DNA of 8,209 nucleotides, taken from contig JAFXBO010000030.1 in NCBI GenBank assembly GCA_017521775.1, forward strand, positions 1 through 8,209. The letters run 5' to 3'. Shown piece after piece: positions 1 through 5,744 of this stretch. How positions within the stretch are numbered: the first letter of the stretch is position 1; every line of letters begins with the position of its first letter. The notes under the pieces are model-generated. The model did no database searches. It had not been told where the DNA came from and was given only the letters and a program-made list of their open reading frames with translations. The DNA is from Clostridia bacterium. GTDB taxonomy: Bacteria > Bacillota > Clostridia > UBA1381. A program made the translations under genes and the position numbers.

Positions 1-14
1 GACCTATGCAATGA
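1..14 (+). CDS. possible last codons of an upstream gene (partial)
   Basis: In the frame of positions 3-14 the bases read P-M-Q-stop. The TGA at 12-14 overlaps the ATG at 11-13 as ATGA, the same four-base overlap seen between the first and second genes of this window. This suggests that an upstream operon gene ends here and is translationally coupled to the next one. Only four codons are visible, so product and reality are both unproven. The alternative is that the next gene itself starts upstream of the window. Confidence 0.25.
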
Positions 15-493
15 GTCAATATGCGACACAGGATTTGAAAAAAAATCCTGCAAGAGTCGGAGCAGTAAGTGATAATATCACAGAGCTTTCTCTTGATTTG
101 GCAAAGGAAATTTCACTTGCTATTGAAAAAAGAGCAGAGGAAATGGGAAAGAATGTTGTAATTGCAGTGCTTGATGCAGGTGCAAATCTGATGCTTCTCC
201 ATTCCATGCAGGATTCATATATTGCAAGCAGACAAATAGCTCAGGACAAGGCATACACTGCTGTAGCACTTAAAATGCCGACACATGTTGCATTAGCAGA
301 ATCGCGTGGAGGTGCGCTAGACGGACTTTCAGCAACCGATTCAAACCACATAATGTTGTTGGGTGGAGGAGAGCCACTGATAATAAATGGCAAGGTTGTT
401 GGTGGTGTCGGAGTATCCGGTGGAACTGCAGATGAGGATATCGCCTTTGCTCAGTTCGGAGCAATGTATTTAGAAAGGAGGCTTAGTTTATGA
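11..493 (+). CDS. GlcG/HbpS-like (DUF336, PduO C-terminal type) protein
   Basis: A 160-residue protein of the GlcG/HbpS fold. The domain covers about residues 22-158, with family-typical stretches DAGANL (55-60), AQDKAYTA (78-85), GGGEP (118-122) and a glycine-rich GGVGVSGG (131-138). Members include the C-terminal domain of PduO and haem-binding HbpS. They are common in microcompartment operons, but their biochemical role there is not settled, and haem or cofactor binding here is inference. No adenosyltransferase domain is attached. The N-terminal 20 or so residues are not amphipathic, so no encapsulation peptide is evident. The start is uncertain: no Shine-Dalgarno is visible in the ten upstream bases and the frame is open to the window edge, so the gene may begin earlier. 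Its stop overlaps the next start (ATGA at 490-493), which implies translational coupling to the aldehyde dehydrogenase. Confidence 0.8.
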   Translation: MSQYATQDLKKNPARVGAVSDNITELSLDLAKEISLAIEKRAEEMGKNVVIAVLDAGANLMLLHSMQDSYIASRQIAQDKAYTAVALKMPTHVALAESRGGALDGLSATDSNHIMLLGGGEPLIINGKVVGGVGVSGGTADEDIAFAQFGAMYLERRLSL

Positions 494-1908
494 TAGACGA
501 AAAACAGATTAGCGAAATAGTTAAGAAAGTCATAACCGATATGGGAGCAGATCAAGCACCTAAAAGAAAGCAAGTCGGAGTTTTCGAATCTATGGATGAT
601 GCGATTGAGGCTTGTAACAAGGCGTATGAACTTTTCAGACACTATAACAAAGAACAAAGAGAAAATATCATAAAAGAAATCAGAAGACTTACACACGAAG
701 AAGCTGAAATCATGGCAAAGCTTGCTGTTGAAGACACAAAAATGGGAAATGTTTACCATAAGATTTTGAAGCATCACCTTGTTGCTGATAAAACTCCTGG
801 AACAGAAGATCTTACAACAAAGGCTTTATCAGGTGACAGAGGCTTGACACTTATTGAAATGGCACCATATGGAATTATAGGTGCAATTACACCAAGTACA
901 AACCCAAGTTGTACAGTTATTTGTAACAGTATCGGAATGTTAGCAGCAGGAAATGGTGTTGTATTCAACCCACATCCTCATGCAAAGAGAATTTCTGCTT
1001 ATGCAGTTGACTTGGTAAACCGTGCAGTGCTTGCAGCAGGAGGCCCTGAAAACATTGTTGTTACTGTTGAAAATCCAACAATGGATACATCAAACACAAT
1101 GGTAAACCATCCTTCAGTAAGAATGTTGGTTGCAACAGGAGGTCCTGGAGTTGTAAAGATGCTGTTGTCAAGTGGTAAAAAAGCAATTGGTGCAGGTGCA
1201 GGTAATCCACCGGTTGTTGTTGATAATACAGCAGATGTACCTAAGGCAGCGAAGGATATTATTGATGGTTGTACATTTGACAATAACCTTCCATGTATTG
1301 CAGAAAAGGAATGTTTTGTTGTTAACGAGGTTGCAGATGAGCTTATTTCAGGAATGCAAAAGAACGGAGCATACCTTTTGAATAAAGAGCAGACTAAACA
1401 GCTCGAAGAGGTTGTTTTGGTAGATATGCCACCTAAAAATCCTGGTGGAAAAGCTAAAAAGGTTATCAACAAGGATTGGGTTGGCAGAGATGCTAAAAAG
1501 ATTTTGGCTCAGATTGGTATTAATGTCGGAGACGACATCAGATGTATCATTTGTGAAACAGAGTTTTCACACTCATTTGTTCAGACAGAACTTATGATGC
1601 CAATATTGGCAATTGTAAGATGCTCTACTTTTGAAGAAGCTATGGAGATGGCAGTCAAGGCAGAACATGGTAACAGACATACTGCACATCTTCACTCAAA
1701 GAATGTTGATCATATGACTGCATATGCAAAAGCAGTATGCACAACTATATTTGTTAAGAATGCACCAAGCTATTCAGGTATCGGATTTAATAGCGAAGGT
1801 CACACAACCTTTACTATTGCAGGACCTACAGGTGAGGGTATTACTTCAGCAAGTAGCTTCACTCGTCAAAGAAGATGTGTCTTGGTTGACAGTTTATCAA
1901 TAATATAA
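490..1908 (+). CDS. pduP: CoA-acylating aldehyde dehydrogenase, microcompartment type (PduP/EutE-like)
   Basis: A 472-residue enzyme that would oxidise a short aldehyde (propionaldehyde or acetaldehyde) to acyl-CoA with NAD+ inside the shell. The catalytic cysteine is C269 in NNLPCIAEKE. Other family signatures are the ATGGPGVV loop (215-222), GAGAGNPPVVVD (234-245) and NAPSYSGIGF (424-433), and the length is typical of PduP/EutE. Residues 1-19 form an amphipathic helix (I2, I7, I10, V11, V14, I15 on one face) followed by a polar linker. This is a classic encapsulation peptide. A Shine-Dalgarno AAAGGAGG at 474-481 sits eight bases before the ATG, within the end of the preceding gene. The next gene follows after 14 bases. 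Substrate choice between C2 and C3 aldehydes cannot be read from the sequence; context favours propionaldehyde. The symbol is given by family resemblance. Confidence 0.93.
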   Translation: MIDEKQISEIVKKVITDMGADQAPKRKQVGVFESMDDAIEACNKAYELFRHYNKEQRENIIKEIRRLTHEEAEIMAKLAVEDTKMGNVYHKILKHHLVADKTPGTEDLTTKALSGDRGLTLIEMAPYGIIGAITPSTNPSCTVICNSIGMLAAGNGVVFNPHPHAKRISAYAVDLVNRAVLAAGGPENIVVTVENPTMDTSNTMVNHPSVRMLVATGGPGVVKMLLSSGKKAIGAGAGNPPVVVDNTADVPKAAKDIIDGCTFDNNLPCIAEKECFVVNEVADELISGMQKNGAYLLNKEQTKQLEEVVLVDMPPKNPGGKAKKVINKDWVGRDAKKILAQIGINVGDDIRCIICETEFSHSFVQTELMMPILAIVRCSTFEEAMEMAVKAEHGNRHTAHLHSKNVDHMTAYAKAVCTTIFVKNAPSYSGIGFNSEGHTTFTIAGPTGEGITSASSFTRQRRCVLVDSLSII

Positions 1909-1922
1909 GGAGGGCATACACA

Positions 1923-3137
1923 ATGAACATTAACGAAAATGATATTGCAAAAGTTGTTGAAGCAGTATTGAATGAAATGAATGCAAAGCCAAGTGCTTGT
2001 GCTAAACCAGCAAAAGCATCAAACGGTTCAATACCTACAAAAGCAAAGGTTGCAATGCTTACAAAATTAGGAAACTTCGATATTCAGGAATATCCAATCC
2101 CAGAGATTGGTGACGATGATATTCTTGTAAAGGTTGAAGGATGTGGTGTTTGTGGAACAGACGCTCACGAATTTAAAAATGACCCATTCTCACTAATTCC
2201 TGTTGTACTTGGTCACGAGGGAACAGGCGAAATTATAAAGATGGGTAAGAATGTCAAGAAGGACAGTGCAGGAAAGCCACTTAATATCGGTGACAAGGTT
2301 GTTACTTGTATGATATTTAATGATGATCCTGATATCACAATGTTTGACCTTAACAAGCAGAATGTTGGAAGTGGAGATATCTACGGACTTATGCCTGATG
2401 ACAATATTCACTTAAATGGTTGGTTTGCTGATTATATGATTATAAGAGGCGGCTCAACAATATTCAATGTAAGTGATTTGGATTTAGACTCAAGAATTTT
2501 GATTGAGCCTTGTGCAGTTCTAATTCACGCAGTTGAAAGAGCAAAGACAACAGGAATTTTGAGATTTAACTCAAGAGTTGTTGTTCAGGGCTGTGGACCT
2601 ATCGGTCTTATCTGTATCGCAGTATTAAGAACTATGGGTATTGAAAATATAGTTGCTGTAGATGGTAACGAACAGAGATTGGAATTTGCAAAGAGAATGG
2701 GTGCAGACAACACTGTAAACTTTATGAATCATAAGGGTGTTGATGCATTGGCAGACGCTGTTAAGGATGCATTCGGTGGCTATGCTGCAGATTTTGCATT
2801 CCAGTGTACAGGTTCACCTGTTGCTCATGCAAATATCTATAAGTTCATAAGAAGTGGTGGCGGACTTTGTGAATTAGGTTTCTTCATCAACGGTGGAGAT
2901 GCTACAATCAACCCACACTTTGACTTGTGTTCAAAGGAAATCACATTAGTTGGTTCTTGGGTATATACTCTAAGAGATTATGCAACTACATTTGATTTCT
3001 TGAAGAGAGCAATTGCAATTGGTTTACCAATAAAGGAATTGATTACTCACAGATTCAGTCTTGAAGAAATGAATGAGGCGTTAGAAACAAACCTTGCACA
3101 AAAGGGACTTAAGGTTGTATATATCAACAAAGACTAA
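1923..3137 (+). CDS. zinc-type medium-chain alcohol dehydrogenase with encapsulation peptide
   Basis: A 404-residue medium-chain dehydrogenase/reductase. It probably reduces an aldehyde (propionaldehyde to propanol, or lactaldehyde to propanediol) and regenerates NAD+ for the aldehyde dehydrogenase. Likely catalytic-zinc residues are C77 (CGVCGTDAH), H98-E99 (GHEGTG) and E195 (IEPCAVL), in the sorbitol/threonine dehydrogenase pattern. The Rossmann motif is GCGPIGL (223-229), and D247 at the end of the second strand suggests NAD over NADP. Residues 1-19 form an amphipathic encapsulation helix and are joined by an Ala/Lys/Pro/Ser linker (20-40) to the catalytic domain. The lobe that normally holds four structural-zinc cysteines has only C129. 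This gene stands in for the iron-type PduQ found in classical pdu operons. The Shine-Dalgarno AAGGAGGG (1907-1914) overlaps the previous stop codon. Family is secure; substrate is inferred. Confidence 0.9.
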   Translation: MNINENDIAKVVEAVLNEMNAKPSACAKPAKASNGSIPTKAKVAMLTKLGNFDIQEYPIPEIGDDDILVKVEGCGVCGTDAHEFKNDPFSLIPVVLGHEGTGEIIKMGKNVKKDSAGKPLNIGDKVVTCMIFNDDPDITMFDLNKQNVGSGDIYGLMPDDNIHLNGWFADYMIIRGGSTIFNVSDLDLDSRILIEPCAVLIHAVERAKTTGILRFNSRVVVQGCGPIGLICIAVLRTMGIENIVAVDGNEQRLEFAKRMGADNTVNFMNHKGVDALADAVKDAFGGYAADFAFQCTGSPVAHANIYKFIRSGGGLCELGFFINGGDATINPHFDLCSKEITLVGSWVYTLRDYATTFDFLKRAIAIGLPIKELITHRFSLEEMNEALETNLAQKGLKVVYINKD

Positions 3138-3162
3138 ATAGAACGAAAAGGAGTTTTTGAAG

Positions 3163-3501
3163 ATGGATGCAATCGGAATTGTAGAAATGTTTGGATTTGT
3201 TTGTGCCATTAAAGCTGCAGATGCAGCTGCAAAGGCTGCAGATGTCAAAATTATTGCAATTGACTCAAACAAGCCTAATAATGCAGAGAAAGTCGCAGTT
3301 CCTTTGATTATGTGTATAAAAATGCAAGGAAGTGTGGCAGCAGTTGAAGCAGGAGTTGAGGCAGCAGCAGCGGCAGCAGAAAGTTGCACAGGCTTAATTC
3401 AAAAACATATAATAGCCCGTCCTACTGATGATTCTCAAAAAATGGCAGAGAGAACAAGTGTTGGTAGAGATAGGATAGGACATATAAAAAATAACGCATA
3501 A
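3163..3501 (+). CDS. BMC-H shell protein with remodelled pore loop and C-terminal extension
   Basis: A single BMC domain (residues 1-88) in a 112-residue protein that should form hexameric shell tiles. It begins MDAIGIVEMFG and carries the family's alanine-rich helix (AADAAAKAADV) and the HIIARP strand end (82-87). Where PduA-like proteins have the short KIGSG pore loop, this one has a loop of about 12 residues (NKPNNAEKVAVP, 36-47) that lacks the GSG. The central pore should therefore differ in size and chemistry. A charged tail of about 24 residues (89-112) follows. ATG at 3163 is chosen over an in-frame TTG at 3157: AAAAGGAG (3146-3153) lies nine bases from the ATG but only three from the TTG, and MDAIG matches normal BMC-H starts. 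Cysteines C14, C51 and C75 are not in the pore loop, so a pore Fe-S cluster is not supported. It follows the ADH gene after 25 bases. Confidence 0.88.
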   Translation: MDAIGIVEMFGFVCAIKAADAAAKAADVKIIAIDSNKPNNAEKVAVPLIMCIKMQGSVAAVEAGVEAAAAAAESCTGLIQKHIIARPTDDSQKMAERTSVGRDRIGHIKNNA

Positions 3502-3543
3502 GTAAAATAGGTTATGTTAATTTAAGAAAGGTAGGGTAAAAAA

Positions 3544-3813
3544 ATGGAAGCATTAGGAATGATTGAAACAAGAGGTTTAACAGCTTCTATCGAAGCAGCA
3601 GATGCTATGACAAAGGCTGCAAATGTTGTTTTGGTTGGAACAGAGAAAATTGGTTCAGGTTTGGTAAGCGTAATCGTAAGAGGTGATGTTGGTGCAGTTA
3701 AGGCAGCAGTTGAAGACGGAGCAGATGCAGCATCAAGACTTGGCGAATTGGTTGCTAAGCATGTAATTCCAAGACCACATGGTGATGTTGAAAAGATTTT
3801 ACCAACCATCTGA
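3544..3813 (+). CDS. pduA: BMC-H shell protein, PduA/PduJ-like
   Basis: An 89-residue canonical single-domain shell protein that forms hexagonal tiles of the compartment facets. It has the start [10 protein letters not shown], the pore loop KIGSG (K35-G39), [12 protein letters not shown] (46-57) and the closing [14 protein letters not shown]. The KIGSG pore is the type known in PduA to pass small polar metabolites such as propanediol. Compared with the BMC-H at 4386-4664, about 70 of 88 aligned residues are identical, so the two are close paralogues. The Shine-Dalgarno is AAAGGTAGGG (3527-3536), ending seven bases before the ATG. The 42-base gap from the previous gene holds nothing else recognisable. 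The pduA symbol marks family resemblance; whether it acts as PduA or PduJ cannot be told. Confidence 0.94.
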   Translation: MEALGMIETRGLTASIEAADAMTKAANVVLVGTEKIGSGLVSVIVRGDVGAVKAAVEDGADAASRLGELVAKHVIPRPHGDVEKILPTI

Positions 3814-3858
3814 TGTTAATCTCTTATCAAGACATAAGGGAAAGGATGGTATAAGTAA

Positions 3859-4335
3859 ATGAGTTTTTCATTAGGCTTGATAGAAGTTGACGCTTTAGGA
3901 AATGCGATATATGTGCTTGATGCAATGACAAAGGCTGCAGAGGTTGAATTTGTTGCAACAGAGCGCAAACTTGGTGGAAGATTGGTTTCAATCGTTGTCA
4001 AAGGTAATGTGTCAGCAGTAACAGCATCAGTAGAGGCAGGTAAAGAAGTCGCAAATGAGTTTGATTGCCTAAAAGCTGCTGAAGTTATTGCAAGACCGCA
4101 TAATGAAATTCTAAAGTTTCTTCATCTTGATAAAAATGGGGTGGTTATCCCTGTTTCTGAAACAGCTGGAACTCACACAGGTCCTGTAGGTGATAAGAAG
4201 CATGTTGAAGAGAAAAAGCCAGAAACAAAAAAACCGCAGACAAAGGTGCAAAAAGCACCTGAAAAAAAAGTTTCTAAAACTGCAAAAGCAGTTTCAGATA
4301 AAAAAGCACCTTCAAAAAAAGGGGCAAAAAAATAA
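3859..4335 (+). CDS. BMC-H shell protein with long lysine-rich C-terminal tail
   Basis: A 158-residue protein. Residues 3-90 are a BMC domain (LGLIEVDALGNAI at the start, ARPHNEILKFL at 78-88) and should assemble as a shell hexamer. The pore loop is RKLGGRL (36-42), not KIGSG, which places extra basic residues at or near the pore. After a short linker (91-111), residues 112-158 form a tail with 18 lysines, plus Pro, Ala, Thr and Ser. It has only six acidic residues and no large aromatics, so it is almost certainly disordered and strongly positive. The role is unknown. It could bind acidic cargo, neighbouring shell faces, polyphosphate or nucleic acid. The coding DNA has A8 and two A7 tracts that could slip. 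The stop is a tandem TAATAA. A GGATGG element (3844-3849) lies nine bases before the ATG. It sits between two close paralogous BMC-H genes. Confidence 0.9.
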   Translation: MSFSLGLIEVDALGNAIYVLDAMTKAAEVEFVATERKLGGRLVSIVVKGNVSAVTASVEAGKEVANEFDCLKAAEVIARPHNEILKFLHLDKNGVVIPVSETAGTHTGPVGDKKHVEEKKPETKKPQTKVQKAPEKKVSKTAKAVSDKKAPSKKGAKK

Positions 4336-4346
4336 TAAGTAAAAAA

Positions 4347-4359
4347 GCGTTTAAAACGC
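4347..4359 (+). other. small inverted repeat between shell genes
   Basis: GCGTT, a three-base TAA loop and AACGC form a five-pair hairpin in the 50-base gap between the lysine-tailed BMC-H gene and the next BMC-H gene. It is followed by an A-rich, not U-rich, stretch, so it is not a terminator. It lies 14 bases after the last A7 tract of the preceding gene. Function is unknown and chance is possible. Confidence 0.35.
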
Positions 4360-4385
4360 AAATAAAAAAATAGGAGGAGTTCGAA

Positions 4386-4664
4386 ATGGCTCAAGAAGCA
4401 TTAGGAATGGTTGAAACAAGAGGTTTGGTAGCAGCAATCGAGGCAGCAGATGCAATGGTTAAAGCTGCAAATGTTACATTAATCGGAACAGAAAGAATTG
4501 GTTCAGGTTTGGTAACAGTTATGGTAAGAGGCGATGTTGGTGCAGTTAAGTCAGCAACAGAAGCTGGTGCTGAAGCTGGTTCAAGATTAGGTGAATTAGT
4601 ATCTGTTCATGTAATCCCAAGACCACACGGCGATGTTGAAAAAATTCTTCCTGCATTGAAATAA
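4386..4664 (+). CDS. pduJ: BMC-H shell protein, PduA/PduJ-like (second copy)
   Basis: A 92-residue canonical BMC-H tile. It has the pore loop RIGSG (R37-G41), [15 protein letters not shown] and a closing [17 protein letters not shown]. It is a close paralogue of the protein at 3544-3813, differing at about 18 of 88 aligned positions. Most changes are conservative (K to R at the pore, I to V or M). Having two such tiles parallels the PduA/PduJ pair of classical propanediol compartments, so the symbol is by analogy only. It has one of the strongest ribosome sites in the window, AGGAGGAG (4372-4379), six bases from the ATG, which suggests a major shell component. A long stem-loop lies just after the gene and may protect its mRNA end. 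Confidence 0.94.
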   Translation: MAQEALGMVETRGLVAAIEAADAMVKAANVTLIGTERIGSGLVTVMVRGDVGAVKSATEAGAEAGSRLGELVSVHVIPRPHGDVEKILPALK

Positions 4665-4676
4665 TCAATCGGGAAA

Positions 4677-4690
4677 ACTGTTTGAACAGT
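4677..4690 (+). other. short hairpin after the fourth BMC-H gene
   Basis: ACTGT, a TTGA loop and ACAGT form a five-pair stem (six if the inner T-A pair forms), 12 bases after the BMC-H stop. It is followed by AAAGAGGG and not by a U run. It may act with the larger stem-loop just downstream; function is inferred only from position. Confidence 0.45.
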
Positions 4691-4696
4691 AAAGAG

Positions 4697-4740
4697 GGTT
4701 AAATGTTCGGGCAGGGTTATCCCTGCCCATGAGCATAACC
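4697..4740 (+). promoter_or_regulatory. long intercistronic stem-loop between shell genes and pduL
   Basis: GGGCAGGG (4709-4716) and CCCTGCCC (4721-4728) pair perfectly around a TTAT loop. The stem extends through ATGTTC (4703-4708) with GAGCAT (4731-4736, one G-U pair) and GGTT (4697-4700) with AACC (4737-4740), interrupted by two-base bulges at 4701-4702 and 4729-4730. That is about 18 pairs in a 105-base gap, the longest in the operon. No U tract follows (ATACCCACAA), so a plain intrinsic terminator is unlikely. It is more likely an RNA processing or 3'-stabilising element that lets shell mRNA accumulate above the downstream enzyme mRNA, or a partial terminator. Confidence 0.7.
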
Positions 4741-4769
4741 ATACCCACAAAATTACGGAGGGTGCTAAG

Positions 4770-5414
4770 ATGGTAGACGAAAAATTATTAGATATTGTTA
4801 CAAAAAGTGTTATTGATATATTAAAACAACAGGATGATTATGACGGCATAAAGGTAGGGGTATCTGCAAGACATGTTCATTTATCTCAGGAGGATTTAGA
4901 AACCCTATTTGGAAAAGGACACGAATTAACACCTAAGAAGATGTTGATGGGAGACCAGTATGCTGCAGAAGAGTGTGTGACACTTGTTAGCCCTTCGCTA
5001 AGATCTATTGAAGGGGTAAGAGTTTTGGGACCTGTAAGAAAAGAGTCTCAAATCGAAATTTCAAGAACAGACACCTTTAAATTAAAGGTAAGTCCACCGG
5101 TTCGTCCGTCGGGAGAAATAAAGGGAAGCGCTCCAATGGCTTTGGTAGGACCAAAGGGTAGCGTATTTTTAAACGAGGGTTGCATTATTGCAAACCGTCA
5201 TATCCATATGAATTTGGAGGATGCCGAAAAGTATGGAGTAAAGGATAATGATGTTGTTGATGTTGAAATTCAAAATTCAAAGCCAACTCGTTATTATAAT
5301 GTTCAAGTAAGAGTTAGAGCAGATTTTAATACGGAAATGCATATTGACACTGATGATGCCAACGCAGCCGCAATTAAGCAAGGCGATCATGTTGAAATCA
5401 TCACAAAACACTAA
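4770..5414 (+). CDS. pduL: phosphate propanoyltransferase PduL (microcompartment phosphotransacylase)
   Basis: A 214-residue PduL-family enzyme. It moves the acyl group from acyl-CoA to phosphate, giving acyl-phosphate for ATP synthesis and recycling CoA inside the compartment. Metal-binding histidine motifs are present in both repeats: ARHVHLS (H35, H37) and NRHIHMN (H144, H146), with a further candidate ligand H191 in EMHIDTDDAN. The conserved GPKGSVFLNEG precedes the second motif. Residues 1-20 form an amphipathic helix (L6, L7, I9, V10, V14, I15, I17, L18) and are a likely encapsulation peptide, as in other compartment PduL proteins. The length is typical of the family with this extension. 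The Shine-Dalgarno GGAGGG (4757-4762) is seven bases from the ATG and downstream of the stem-loop. The next gene starts 31 bases after the stop. Confidence 0.95.
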   Translation: MVDEKLLDIVTKSVIDILKQQDDYDGIKVGVSARHVHLSQEDLETLFGKGHELTPKKMLMGDQYAAEECVTLVSPSLRSIEGVRVLGPVRKESQIEISRTDTFKLKVSPPVRPSGEIKGSAPMALVGPKGSVFLNEGCIIANRHIHMNLEDAEKYGVKDNDVVDVEIQNSKPTRYYNVQVRVRADFNTEMHIDTDDANAAAIKQGDHVEIITKH

Positions 5415-5445
5415 AACTTCCGTTTTGTTGAAAGGAAGATAGGAT

Positions 5446-5712
5446 ATGATTTTAGCTCAGGTGACTGGAAGTATTGTTTCCACAAGTAAAAATGAAAAAC
5501 TTATTGGTTGTAAGTTTATGACTGTACGAGCAATTGAAGATAATAAATTAACTAACAAATTTATGGTAGCAGTTGATGGTATCGGCGCAGGTATTGGAGA
5601 AAAGGTTCTTATTACAACAGGCTGTTCTGCAAGACTTGCACTGCCTGATAACACAGCACCGGTGGATGCAGTTATTGTCGGAATTGTTGATGAAAAACAA
5701 GGTAACTTATAA
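5446..5712 (+). CDS. pduN: BMC-P pentameric vertex protein (EutN/CcmL/PduN family)
   Basis: An 88-residue EutN/CcmL-type protein that forms pentamers capping the vertices of the shell. Visible signatures are the start MILAQVTGSIVSTSKNEKL, the conserved AVDGIGAGIGEKVLITTG (42-59), GCSARLAL (59-66) and the end APVDAVIVGIVDE. It is the only vertex gene in the window, as is common in such operons. The Shine-Dalgarno AAAGGAAG (5431-5438) is seven bases from the ATG. It lies between pduL and the PduS-like gene, a standard operon position. The name pduN follows the compartment type and could equally be eutN. Confidence 0.94.
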   Translation: MILAQVTGSIVSTSKNEKLIGCKFMTVRAIEDNKLTNKFMVAVDGIGAGIGEKVLITTGCSARLALPDNTAPVDAVIVGIVDEKQGNL

Positions 5713-5744
5713 TTGATTTCAAAATATAAAGGAGGGAGAGCTAT

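Noticed and set aside
999..1472. 157-codon open frame on the minus strand
   Set aside because: Lies opposite the aldehyde dehydrogenase, has no recognisable domain and no ribosome site, and is a shadow of the real gene.
3157..3162. TTG start two codons upstream of the first BMC-H gene
   Set aside because: Only three bases from the AAAAGGAG site. ATG 3163 has a nine-base spacing and gives the normal MDAIG start.
3163..3501. Pore Fe-S cluster in the first BMC-H, as in some glycyl-radical compartment tiles
   Set aside because: Its three cysteines lie outside the remodelled pore loop, so the required pore cysteine is missing.
4703..4732. Nine-codon reading frame (MFGQGYPCP) inside the intercistronic stem-loop
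   Set aside because: It lies wholly in the hairpin and is explained by the inverted repeat. No family resemblance; an AAAGAGGG nearby is probably chance.
5403..5428. ACAAAAC...GTTTTGT and AAAAC-TTCC-GTTTT inverted repeats around the pduL stop
   Set aside because: AT-rich, weak, and the two pairings compete for the same arm. The 31-base gap already carries the ribosome site, and no clear role is visible.
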